The notes below the pieces were generated by a model. The model saw only the letters and a program-made list of their open reading frames with translations. It did no database searches and was not told the origin of the DNA. This document shows, piece by piece, positions 1-6,381 of a stretch of DNA of 6,381 nt (the first letter of the stretch is position 1; each line of letters opens with the position of its first letter). Source of the DNA: Alphaproteobacteria bacterium (GTDB taxonomy: Bacteria; Pseudomonadota; Alphaproteobacteria; DSM-16000; Inquilinaceae); the NCBI GenBank assembly GCA_029263555.1, contig JAJUFW010000181.1, positions 1 to 6,381 of the forward strand, read 5' to 3'. The position numbers were made by a program, and so were the translations under genes.

Positions 1-2150
1 ATCACGGCGACCCATTCGCGGTCCTGGGCCTGCACGAGGATCCGGGCGGTCGTCTGGTCCTCCGTTGCATGCTGCCCAGGGCGAAGACGGTCCGGGCCGT
101 GGATCCGTCGGACGGAAGCACTCTCGCCGAGCTGGAGCGCATACACCCGGAGGGCTTCTTCGAAGGCATCGTCCCGGGCCGGCGGGAGCGGTTCGCCTAC
201 CGGTTCCGGGTGGACCTGCCCGAGGGCGAGGTCGAGATCGAGGATCCCTACCGGTTCGGCCCCTGGCTCGGGCAGTTGGACGTCCATCTGCTGGCCGAAG
301 GCAATCATCTGCGCAACTACGACAAGCTGGGCGCACGCCCCACCGTGCACGAGGGGGTTGCCGGCGTCGTCTTCTGCGTCTGGGCGCCGAGCGCGCGCAA
401 GGTTTCGGTCGTGGGGGATTTCAACGACTGGGATGGCCGCGTCCATCCGATGCGCCTGCGCCATGAATGCGGCGTCTGGGAGATCTTTCTCCCCGGGCTC
501 ACGGCCGGCATCCGCTACAAGTACGAGATCCGCGGCCCCGACGGCGAGCTTGTCCCGCTGAAGGCCGATCCCTACGCCTTCGCGGCCGAGCAGCCGCCCC
601 GCACGGCATCCGTCGTCTACGGCCTGCCGTCGCGCGAATGGCGCGACACGCCGTGGATCGAAAGCCGGATCGACCGCAACTCCCGCGAGGCGCCGATCTC
701 GATCTACGAGGTCCATCTGGGGTCGTGGCGACGGACCCCGGAGGAGGGCAACCGCTACCTGACCTATGGAGAGCTGGCGGAAAGCCTGGTCGCCCACGTC
801 AAGGCTTTGAACTTCACCCATATCGAGCTGCTGCCCGTCAGCGAGTATCCCTTCGACGGGTCCTGGGGCTACCAGCCGATCGGGCATTACGCCCCGACCA
901 GCCGGTTCGGCACGCCGGAGGACTTCCAGTGCTTCGTCGAGCACTGCCATCGCGAGGGCGTCGGCGTGCTGCTGGACTGGGTGCCTGGGCATTTTCCGAC
1001 CGATGCCCACGGGCTCGGCCGGTTCGATGGGACCTGCCTCTACGAGCATGCGGACCCGCGCCAGGGCTTCCACCAGGATTGGAACACGCTGATCTACAAT
1101 TACGGCCGGCGGGAGGTTCGCAACTTCCTGCTGGGCAACGCCCTCTACTGGATGGAGCGGTTCCACCTGGACGGGCTCAGGGTCGATGCCGTCGCCTCGA
1201 TGCTCTATCTCGACTACAGCCGGAAGGAAGGGGAGTGGGTGCCGAACCGGTATGGCGGCCGGGAGAATTTGGAGGCCATCGAGCTGTTGCAGCGGATGAA
1301 CACGGAAATATTCGGGCGCTACCCCGGCGCGACGACCATCGCCGAGGAATCGACGGCCTGGCCCGCGGTCAGCCGGCCGGTCTACGCAGGGGGGCTTGGC
1401 TTCGGCTTCAAGTGGAACATGGGCTGGATGCACGACACGCTCCGCTACATGTCGAAGGATCCGATCCACCGGCGCTACCACCATAACGACCTGACCTTCG
1501 GCCTGCTCTACGCCTTTTCCGAGAATTTCATCCTGCCCCTCAGCCATGACGAAGTGGTCCACGGCAAGGGGTCGCTGATCAACAAGATGCCCGGCGACAC
1601 CTGGCAGAAATTCGCCAATCTCCGCGTCTACTACACCTTCATGTGGACGCATCCGGGCAAGAAGCTCCTGTTCATGGGCGGCGAGTTCGCCCAGTGGCGC
1701 GAATGGAACCACGACACCAGTCTGGACTGGCATCTCCTGGACGAGCCGGCCCATCAGGGCATCATGGCCCTGGTCCGGGACTTGAATCGACTCTACCGGG
1801 AGACGCCGGCGCTGCACGTCCTGGACTGCGAGCCGGCCGGTTTCGAATGGATCGAGGCGCAGGACGTCGACAACTCCGTCCTGGCCTGGCTGCGCCGGGG
1901 GCGGGATGAGGACCCGCCGGTCCTGGTCGTCGCCAACTTCACCCCGGTTCCGCTCCAGAACTATCGGATCGGGGTCCCGTCGGGCGGCTACTGGCGGGAG
2001 ATCTTCAATTCCGACGCTGGGCTCTACGGCGGCACCGACACCGGGAATGCGGGCGGGGTGGAGGCGGAAGGCCGGGAAAGCCAGGGACGTCCCTATTCCC
2101 TGTCCCTGACCCTGCCGCCCCTCGGCGCCGTAGTGTTCCAGCCGGCCTGA
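1..2150 (+). CDS. glgB: 1,4-alpha-glucan (glycogen) branching enzyme GlgB, 5'-partial
   Basis: Cytoplasmic GH13 enzyme that cuts an alpha-1,4 glucan chain and re-attaches the piece through an alpha-1,6 bond, making the branches of glycogen. The frame is open from base 3 and gives 715 visible residues, ending in TGA at 2148-2150. The first in-frame ATG (69) is not the start, because the codons before it encode HGDPFAVLGLHEDPGG, the conserved beginning of the GlgB N-terminal domain. Compared with E. coli GlgB (728 aa, from memory), roughly 15-20 residues are missing. Counting from base 3, the domains are an N-terminal CBM48-like module (about 1-95), a second CBM48 (about 118-205, with FCVWAPSARKVSVVGDFNDW), the catalytic barrel (about 240-590) and a C-terminal beta domain (about 615-715, with SLSLTLPPL). 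The catalytic triad is intact: nucleophile Asp395 in LRVDAVASM, acid/base Glu448 in TIAEEST and Asp516 in LPLSHDEVVHG. Other family motifs are SWGYQP (287-292) and LLDWVPGHF (323-331). It is the first visible gene of the glgB-glgX-malQ cluster. The identity is secure; the start is unknown. Confidence 0.97.
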   Translation, partial: HGDPFAVLGLHEDPGGRLVLRCMLPRAKTVRAVDPSDGSTLAELERIHPEGFFEGIVPGRRERFAYRFRVDLPEGEVEIEDPYRFGPWLGQLDVHLLAEGNHLRNYDKLGARPTVHEGVAGVVFCVWAPSARKVSVVGDFNDWDGRVHPMRLRHECGVWEIFLPGLTAGIRYKYEIRGPDGELVPLKADPYAFAAEQPPRTASVVYGLPSREWRDTPWIESRIDRNSREAPISIYEVHLGSWRRTPEEGNRYLTYGELAESLVAHVKALNFTHIELLPVSEYPFDGSWGYQPIGHYAPTSRFGTPEDFQCFVEHCHREGVGVLLDWVPGHFPTDAHGLGRFDGTCLYEHADPRQGFHQDWNTLIYNYGRREVRNFLLGNALYWMERFHLDGLRVDAVASMLYLDYSRKEGEWVPNRYGGRENLEAIELLQRMNTEIFGRYPGATTIAEESTAWPAVSRPVYAGGLGFGFKWNMGWMHDTLRYMSKDPIHRRYHHNDLTFGLLYAFSENFILPLSHDEVVHGKGSLINKMPGDTWQKFANLRVYYTFMWTHPGKKLLFMGGEFAQWREWNHDTSLDWHLLDEPAHQGIMALVRDLNRLYRETPALHVLDCEPAGFEWIEAQDVDNSVLAWLRRGRDEDPPVLVVANFTPVPLQNYRIGVPSGGYWREIFNSDAGLYGGTDTGNAGGVEAEGRESQGRPYSLSLTLPPLGAVVFQPA

Positions 2151-2190
2151 TCCGGGACGGGGAGGTCGGCGACGGGATGACGGCCCTGCC
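2151..2190 (+). other. 40-bp glgB-glgX intergenic spacer
   Basis: This is the only non-overlapping gap between genes in the window. It contains no convincing hairpin followed by a T-run, so I see no terminator, and it has no obvious -35/-10 promoter pair. Its main content is a strong ribosome-binding sequence and the mini-ORF described separately. The short gap suggests that glgB and glgX are co-transcribed. Confidence 0.75.
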
Positions 2191-2194
2191 ATGA
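2161..2194 (+). promoter_or_regulatory. Shine-Dalgarno plus 5-codon mini-ORF (MTALP) overlapping the glgX start
   Basis: A near-consensus ribosome site GGAGGT (2161-2166, inside GGGGAGGT from 2159) lies 24 nt before the glgX ATG at 2191, too far for normal initiation there. It is 10 nt before another ATG at 2177. That ATG opens a five-codon frame (ATG ACG GCC CTG CCA TGA) whose TGA at 2192-2194 overlaps the glgX ATG as ATGA. Ribosomes could load at the mini-ORF, terminate on the glgX start and re-initiate there, a form of translational coupling. The geometry is read directly from the sequence; the coupling is inference. The alternative is that glgX simply uses a weak site or is coupled to glgB termination at 2150. 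No in-frame ATG, GTG or TTG for glgX lies between 2150 and 2191. Confidence 0.45.
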
Positions 2195-4335
2195 CCGAAC
2201 CCGTCCGCAGCCGGATCCTGCCCGGGCGGCCGTGGCCGCTCGGCGCATGCTGGGACGGAAAGGGGGTGAACTTCGCCCTGTTCTCCGCCCATGCCGAGAA
2301 GGTGGAACTCTGCCTCTTCGATCCCTCGGGCCTGAAGGAGACCGAGCGGATCCCGCTGCCGGAGCAGACGGACGAAGTCTGGCACGGCTATCTGCCGGAC
2401 GGACGGCCGAACCTTCTCTACGGCTATCGCGTCCACGGCCCTTACGAACCGGCAGCCGGCCATCGCTTCAACCCGCACAAGCTGCTGATCGACCCCTATG
2501 CCCGGGCGCTTCACGGGCAGTTCCGCTGGACCGACGCCCATTTCGGCTACCGGGGCGGGCCGGGGGGCGAGGACCGGGCGCCCGACCGGCGGGACAATGC
2601 CCGCTACATGCCCAAGTGCCGGGTCGTCGAGACCGCCTTCACCTGGGGCGATGACCGCCGGCCCGGTATCCCGTGGGACCGGACGGTGATCTACGAGATG
2701 CATGTCAGGGGCTTCACCATCCGCCATCCGGAGATCCCCCTGCCGCTCCGCGGCACGGTCGCTGCCCTCGGCCAGCCGGAAATCCTGCGCTACCTCAAGG
2801 CGCTCGGCATCACCGCGGTCGAGCTTCTGCCGGTCCATGCCTTCATCGACGACCGCTTCCTGGTCGAACGGGGGCTTGCCAATTACTGGGGCTACAACAC
2901 GCTTGCCTTCTTCGCGCCCGAGCCGCGCTACCTGTCGCAGCCGCGCTTGGTCGAGTTCAGGACGATGGTGAAGCGTTTTCACGATGCCGGGATCGAGGTC
3001 ATCCTGGACGTGGTCTACAACCACACGGCGGAAAGCGACGAGCTTGGCCCGACGCTCAGCTTCAGGGGCATCGACAACGCCTCGTACTATCTACTCGATC
3101 CCGAGGATCGCCGGCGCTACCTGAATTATACCGGCACGGGGAACGCGCTGAACCTGCAGCACCCCCGGGTGTTGCAAATGGTGATGGACAATCTCCGCTA
3201 CTGGGCGGTCGAGATGCGTGTCGACGGCTTCCGCTTCGACCTGGCCACCACCCTGGGTCGCGAGGCGCACGGCTTCGATCCGCGGGGCGGCTTCTTCGAT
3301 GCGGTGCGGCAGGATCCGGTGCTGGCCGGGATAAAGCTGATCGCCGAGCCCTGGGACCTGGGGCCGGGGGGCTACCAGCTCGGCCGGTATCCGCCGGGCT
3401 GGGCGGAATGGAACGACCGCTACCGCGATACGGTCCGGCGCTTCTGGCGCGGCGACCAGCGGATGCTGCCCGAGCTGGCGGCCCGCCTCACCGGATCCAG
3501 CGATCTGTTCGAACACAATGGCCGGCGGCCCTTCAGCAGCATCAACTTCGTGACCTGCCATGACGGCTTCACGCTCGCCGATCTCGTGTCCTACGAGCGC
3601 AAGCACAACGAGCGCAACGGCGAGCGGAATGCCGACGGGCACGAGGAGAATTTCAGCGCCAATTACGGCGTCGAAGGCCCGACCGGGGACGAAGGCATTC
3701 TGGCAATCCGCGCCCGCCAGCAGCGAAACCTGCTGGCGACGCTGTTTCTCTCTCAGGGGACGCCGATGCTGGCGGCGGGCGACGAGCTTGGCCGCACCCA
3801 GCAGGGCAACAACAACGCCTATTGCCAGGACAACGAGATCAACTGGCTGGACTGGGAGGCGATCGGCCCGTCCGGCGAGGGATTGCTGCGCTTCGTGCGC
3901 CGGCTGATCGCGCTCCGGCGGGAGCACCCGGTGCTGCGCCGCCCGCGCTTCCTCCACTCCCGGGAGCAGTCGGCCTTCGGCGTTCGCGACACGGAATGGA
4001 TCACGCCCGACGGGGAGCCGAAGACGGAAGCGCAATGGCACGATCCCCATGCCCGCTGCATCGGGTTGCTGCTGGCCGGCGACGCCGGCCGCTTCATCGC
4101 AGAGGACGGGCTGCCGGTTGAGGACGACATCCTGTTCATCGTCCTCAACGCCCATACGGACACGATCGACTTCCGGCTGCCCGGGGTAGAGGGGGGACAG
4201 GCCTGGCTGCCCCTGCTCGACACGTCCGACCCGGAGCCGGCGGGCGAGCCTGCGGCGACTCCGGTCGGGCAGCGGCACCGGGTTCCCGCCCGGACGCTCA
4301 TGCTCTTCTGCCTCGTCACGGAGGGCGCGCCATGA
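2191..4335 (+). CDS. glgX: Glycogen debranching enzyme GlgX (isoamylase-type GH13)
   Basis: Cytoplasmic hydrolase that cleaves alpha-1,6 branch bonds, preferring the short stubs left on phosphorylase-trimmed glycogen, and so releases malto-oligosaccharides. It is complete at 714 aa, slightly longer than E. coli GlgX (about 657 aa) and typical of the alphaproteobacterial and actinobacterial forms. An N-terminal CBM48 (about 14-105) begins with RPWPLGACWDGKGVNFALFS, followed by the catalytic barrel (about 165-590) and a C-terminal beta domain (about 620-712). Conserved GH13 regions are LDVVYNHT (272-279), RVDGFRFDLA with nucleophile Asp350, LIAEPWDLG with acid/base Glu386, and NFVTCHDGFTL with Asp458. 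SYERKHNERNGE just after region IV and GNNNAYCQDNEINWLDW are GlgX/isoamylase signatures that argue against TreZ or pullulanase. The ATG at 2191 is chosen because the family's N-terminal sequence begins about ten residues later and no upstream in-frame start exists. Its own ribosome site is poor (see the mini-ORF entry). The stop overlaps the malQ start by 4 bp. Nothing appears truncated or missing. Confidence 0.97.
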   Translation: MTEPVRSRILPGRPWPLGACWDGKGVNFALFSAHAEKVELCLFDPSGLKETERIPLPEQTDEVWHGYLPDGRPNLLYGYRVHGPYEPAAGHRFNPHKLLIDPYARALHGQFRWTDAHFGYRGGPGGEDRAPDRRDNARYMPKCRVVETAFTWGDDRRPGIPWDRTVIYEMHVRGFTIRHPEIPLPLRGTVAALGQPEILRYLKALGITAVELLPVHAFIDDRFLVERGLANYWGYNTLAFFAPEPRYLSQPRLVEFRTMVKRFHDAGIEVILDVVYNHTAESDELGPTLSFRGIDNASYYLLDPEDRRRYLNYTGTGNALNLQHPRVLQMVMDNLRYWAVEMRVDGFRFDLATTLGREAHGFDPRGGFFDAVRQDPVLAGIKLIAEPWDLGPGGYQLGRYPPGWAEWNDRYRDTVRRFWRGDQRMLPELAARLTGSSDLFEHNGRRPFSSINFVTCHDGFTLADLVSYERKHNERNGERNADGHEENFSANYGVEGPTGDEGILAIRARQQRNLLATLFLSQGTPMLAAGDELGRTQQGNNNAYCQDNEINWLDWEAIGPSGEGLLRFVRRLIALRREHPVLRRPRFLHSREQSAFGVRDTEWITPDGEPKTEAQWHDPHARCIGLLLAGDAGRFIAEDGLPVEDDILFIVLNAHTDTIDFRLPGVEGGQAWLPLLDTSDPEPAGEPAATPVGQRHRVPARTLMLFCLVTEGAP
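4320..4335 (+). promoter_or_regulatory. malQ ribosome-binding site and ATGA stop-start overlap
   Basis: GGAGGG at 4320-4325 lies 6 nt before the malQ ATG (4332-4334), within the last codons of glgX. The glgX TGA (4333-4335) overlaps that ATG as ATGA. A good internal ribosome site together with the overlap fixes the malQ start and points to co-transcription and probable translational coupling of the two genes. Confidence 0.8.
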
Positions 4336-6381
4336 CCTTGCTCGACAGGCTGGCCGAACGGGTCGGCATCGCACCCGGCTATCACGATGTCGAGGGAACC
4401 TGGTTTGAAACCTCGGGTGCGGCGAAGCGGGCGATCTTGGCCGCCATGGGCATCCCGGCGGAAACCGGCGACGACCAGGCGGCCAGCCTGGCACGGCTGG
4501 AGGAAGCGCCCTGGCGCACGCTGGTCGAACCGGTTTCCGTCGTCGCCGACGAGGCGCAGCCCGGCCACGTCCCGGTTACGCTTCCGGCAGACACGACGGA
4601 ACCGCTGGTCTGGCAAATCGCGCTTGAGAACGGCGGGACGCGCGACGGCGTGACCGCCCCCTCCCGAATGCACCTTGTGGAACGCCGCGCGCTCGACGGC
4701 GCCATGCTCGAGCGGCGGATGCTCGCCCTGCCGGGCGACCTGCCCCTCGGCTATCATCGCCTGCGCCTCGTGAGCGGCGGGACGGTTGCGGAAAGCACGA
4801 TCATCGTGGCGCCCAAGACCTGCTGGGGCCCGGACGACATCGTCCCGGGCGAACGGTTCGTCGGGCTTGCCTGTCAGCTCTATTCGCTGAGGGGAGAGGC
4901 CGACTGGGGCATCGGCCATTTCGGCGATCTGCGGAACTTCGCCGTCGGGGCCGGGGCGGCGGGGGTCGATCTGGTCGGCGTCAATCCCCTTCATGCCCTG
5001 TTCCTGGCCGATCCTGCGCAGGCGAGCCCCTATTCCCCGGCCAGCCGCGACTGGCTCAACGCGCTCTATATCGATCCGATCGCCGTGCCCGACTTCGCCG
5101 AAAGCGAGCCGGCCCGGCGCCTCGTGTCCGATACGGACTTCCAGCAGCGACTGGAGAAGGCGCGGCACGCCGAGCTGATCGACTACCGGGAAGTCGCGGA
5201 GCTTCTCCTGCCCGTGCTGGAACTGCTCTTCGACAATTTCCGGGACCGCCATCTTGCCCGGGGCACCGAGCGCGCCCGGGGCTTCCGGTCGTTCCGCGAC
5301 CGTCACGGTCGCGAGCTCGAGCTTTTCGCGCAGTTCATGGCGCTTCAGGAGGACCAGACCGGGCGCGGCGGGATCGAGCGGTTCGCGTGGTGGGCATGGC
5401 CCGAGGATTGCCGGACGCCGTCTGGTGCCGGCGTGGACCGGTTCCGGCGAAGCCGGTCGGCAAGGATCGATTTCCACATATATCTGCAATGGATCGCGGA
5501 CGAGCAGCTGCGGCAGGCGGCGGAAGCCGGGCGGCAGGCCGGTCTCAGGATCGGGATCTATCGCGATCTCGCGGTCGGCGTGGGGGCCGCCTCGGCCTCC
5601 GCCTGGGCCCATCCCCGCGCGCTGGTGCGCGGAGTGTCCATCGGCGCGCCGCCCGACGTCTACAACCGGCTTGGCCAGAACTGGGGCCTGTCACCCCTTC
5701 ATCCCCTGCTCCTCAAGGAGCAAGCGTTCCGCCCGTTCATTGCGGCGCTGCGTGCCAATATGCGCCACGCCGGTGCGCTGCGGATCGACCATGTGATGGG
5801 ACTGATGCGCCTGTTCTGGGTTCCCGAGGGGTTGGGACCGGGAAATGGCGCCTATGTCGCCTACCCCTTCGACGATCTGCTGCGGATCGCGGCGTTGGAG
5901 AGTCGGCGCCATCGGTGCCTCGTCGTCGGCGAGGATCTGGGCACCGTGCCGGAAGGCTTCCGGCCGGCCATGAACGCCGCCGGGATCCTGTCCTATCGCG
6001 TGATGCAGTTCGAGCGGGTGGGCGACGGCCTGTTCGCCCGCCCGACCACCTATCCAGAGGCCGCCATGGTCACGGCGGGAACCCATGACCTGCCGACCAT
6101 CGAAGGATTCTGGCTCGGGCGCGATCTGGAGTGGCGGCGGGAGCTTGGGCTATATCCGGATCCGGAAGCCGCCGCGGGCGACCGCGACGGCCGCCGGGCC
6201 GACCGGCGACGGCTGATCGATGCCCTGATCGATGCCGGCGTCTGGCCGCCGGACGTGCCAGACGACGAGGAGGCCGACGAGACCGCCCGGGTCCTGCCGG
6301 TCGCGGTCTACCGGTTCCTGGCCCGCACGCCCTGTCGCCTGCTGATGATCCAGATCGAGGACATGCTGCGCCAGCGCGAGC
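4332..6381 (+). CDS. malQ: 4-alpha-glucanotransferase MalQ (amylomaltase, GH77), 3'-partial
   Basis: Cytoplasmic disproportionating enzyme that moves maltosyl or longer units between malto-oligosaccharides, releasing glucose and building longer chains; it would act on the oligosaccharides freed by GlgX. My translation from ATG 4332 stays open for 683 codons to the window edge, where it ends in MIQIEDMLRQRE. By comparison with E. coli MalQ, roughly 40-70 C-terminal residues should follow, including the usual NWRRKL-type end. An N-terminal extension (about 1-165) marks the long, E. coli-like class rather than the roughly 500-aa Thermus type. Barrel motifs are QLYSLR (182-187), DWGIGHFGDL, VNPLHALF (217-224), SPYSPASR (232-239), IYRDLAVGV (409-417) and the substrate-loop sequence GAPPD...LGQNWGL (438-453). 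The catalytic residues are present: nucleophile Asp486 in LRIDHVM, acid/base Glu534 in VVGEDLGTVP and Asp586 in GTHDLPT. Residues 371-378 are unusually arginine-rich, but the register is kept. Identity is very secure; the end is not visible. Confidence 0.96.
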   Translation, partial: MTLLDRLAERVGIAPGYHDVEGTWFETSGAAKRAILAAMGIPAETGDDQAASLARLEEAPWRTLVEPVSVVADEAQPGHVPVTLPADTTEPLVWQIALENGGTRDGVTAPSRMHLVERRALDGAMLERRMLALPGDLPLGYHRLRLVSGGTVAESTIIVAPKTCWGPDDIVPGERFVGLACQLYSLRGEADWGIGHFGDLRNFAVGAGAAGVDLVGVNPLHALFLADPAQASPYSPASRDWLNALYIDPIAVPDFAESEPARRLVSDTDFQQRLEKARHAELIDYREVAELLLPVLELLFDNFRDRHLARGTERARGFRSFRDRHGRELELFAQFMALQEDQTGRGGIERFAWWAWPEDCRTPSGAGVDRFRRSRSARIDFHIYLQWIADEQLRQAAEAGRQAGLRIGIYRDLAVGVGAASASAWAHPRALVRGVSIGAPPDVYNRLGQNWGLSPLHPLLLKEQAFRPFIAALRANMRHAGALRIDHVMGLMRLFWVPEGLGPGNGAYVAYPFDDLLRIAALESRRHRCLVVGEDLGTVPEGFRPAMNAAGILSYRVMQFERVGDGLFARPTTYPEAAMVTAGTHDLPTIEGFWLGRDLEWRRELGLYPDPEAAAGDRDGRRADRRRLIDALIDAGVWPPDVPDDEEADETARVLPVAVYRFLARTPCRLLMIQIEDMLRQRE
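5295..5313. repeat. 19-bp palindrome inside malQ
   Basis: CGCGACCGT (5295-5303) and ACGGTCGCG (5305-5313) are exact reverse complements around a single central base, C5304. The element encodes RDRHGR within MalQ (residues 322-327). It is the longest perfect short-spaced inverted repeat I noticed in the window. It lies in the middle of a gene and is not followed by a T-run, so it is not a terminator. It is most likely a chance product of GC-rich codons, although the symmetry would also suit a dimeric DNA-binding protein. Confidence 0.4.
6213..6236 (+). repeat. Perfect tandem 12-bp duplication in malQ
   Basis: The unit CTGATCGATGCC occurs twice back to back (6213-6224 and 6225-6236). It is in frame and encodes LIDALIDA (MalQ residues 628-635). 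The corresponding stretch of E. coli MalQ, recalled as LLDALHKYG, has the same length. The repeat therefore need not be an extra insertion; it may be codon-level convergence within a helix. It lies outside the catalytic motifs. Confidence 0.6.

Noticed and set aside
69..71. ATG as a possible glgB start
   Set aside because: The in-frame codons upstream encode the conserved DPFAVLG segment of the GlgB N-terminal domain, so this is an internal methionine.
467..1486. Open frame of 339 codons on the + strand in an alternative frame within glgB
   Set aside because: It overlaps the GlgB catalytic domain in another frame, and its Arg/Ala/Pro-rich translation matches no family.
2005..3024. Open frame of 339 codons on the - strand across the glgB-glgX junction
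   Set aside because: It covers the ends of two real + strand genes, shows no recognisable protein motif and has the composition of a GC-rich shadow.
4074..4090. Hairpin GGCCGGC-GAC-GCCGGCC as a possible terminator
   Set aside because: It lies inside glgX (encoding part of LLLAGDAGR), about 245 bp before the stop, and has no T-run after it.
3091..4494. Open frame of 467 codons on the - strand, antisense to glgX
   Set aside because: Same shadow effect: there is no family signature, and it lies within the coding region of a confidently identified GlgX.
5439..5476. Arginine-rich stretch in MalQ (around FRRSRSAR) where relatives usually have a more acidic segment, considered as a local compensated frameshift
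   Set aside because: The alignment register to the following DFHIYLQW motif is kept without a length change, and neither alternative frame gives a convincingly better family match.
3819..5612. Long open frame of 597 codons on the - strand, antisense to the end of glgX and most of malQ
   Set aside because: Long antisense open frames are expected opposite GC-rich genes. The translation is Arg/Pro/Gly-rich low-complexity sequence with no recognisable domain, and the opposite strand carries two clear enzyme genes with full catalytic motifs.
5615..5632. Inverted repeat CCGCGC / GCGCGG with a 6-nt loop
   Set aside because: It is a short GC-only stem within malQ coding sequence, common at this base composition, and has no T-run.
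6155..6166. 12-bp palindrome TCCGGATCCGGA
   Set aside because: It is short, encodes a conserved-looking YPDPE stretch of MalQ, and is explained by codon use.

Overview
The window is a compact, GC-rich piece of a glycogen / alpha-glucan metabolism operon, with three genes on the + strand and almost no non-coding DNA. In order they are glgB (glycogen branching enzyme, 5' end outside the window), glgX (glycogen debranching enzyme, complete) and malQ (4-alpha-glucanotransferase, 3' end outside the window). The strong G/C preference at third codon positions, the close packing and the protein sequences suggest a high-GC proteobacterium, probably an alphaproteobacterium of the Rhodospirillales/Azospirillum type. 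That taxonomic guess is inference from style, not from a marker gene.

Layout. Positions 1-2150 are glgB. The reading frame is already open at the left edge and encodes the conserved GlgB N-terminal DPFAVLG motif upstream of the first in-frame ATG, so the true start lies before the window. A 40-bp gap (2151-2190) follows. It holds a strong Shine-Dalgarno sequence that is better placed for a five-codon mini-ORF than for glgX, and the stop of the mini-ORF overlaps the glgX start. glgX runs 2191-4335. malQ starts at 4332 with a 4-bp ATGA overlap and its own GGAGGG ribosome site inside the end of glgX, and it is still open at 6381. No promoter, terminator, RNA gene, mobile element or CRISPR array is visible, and no stretch over 300 bases lacks a gene.

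How the genes work together. GlgB adds alpha-1,6 branches to linear alpha-1,4 glucan. GlgX removes short alpha-1,6 branches, classically the limit-dextrin stubs left by glycogen phosphorylase, and releases malto-oligosaccharides. MalQ disproportionates those oligosaccharides, giving glucose plus longer chains that can be degraded again or passed to other enzymes. All three carry complete GH13 or GH77 catalytic triads and look functional. The genes for chain elongation and phosphorolysis (glgC, glgA, glgP, or glgE/treS) are not in view and may flank this segment.

I see no undescribed system here. The points most worth a second look are the mini-cistron before glgX, a perfect 12-bp tandem duplication in malQ, and a 19-bp palindrome in malQ.
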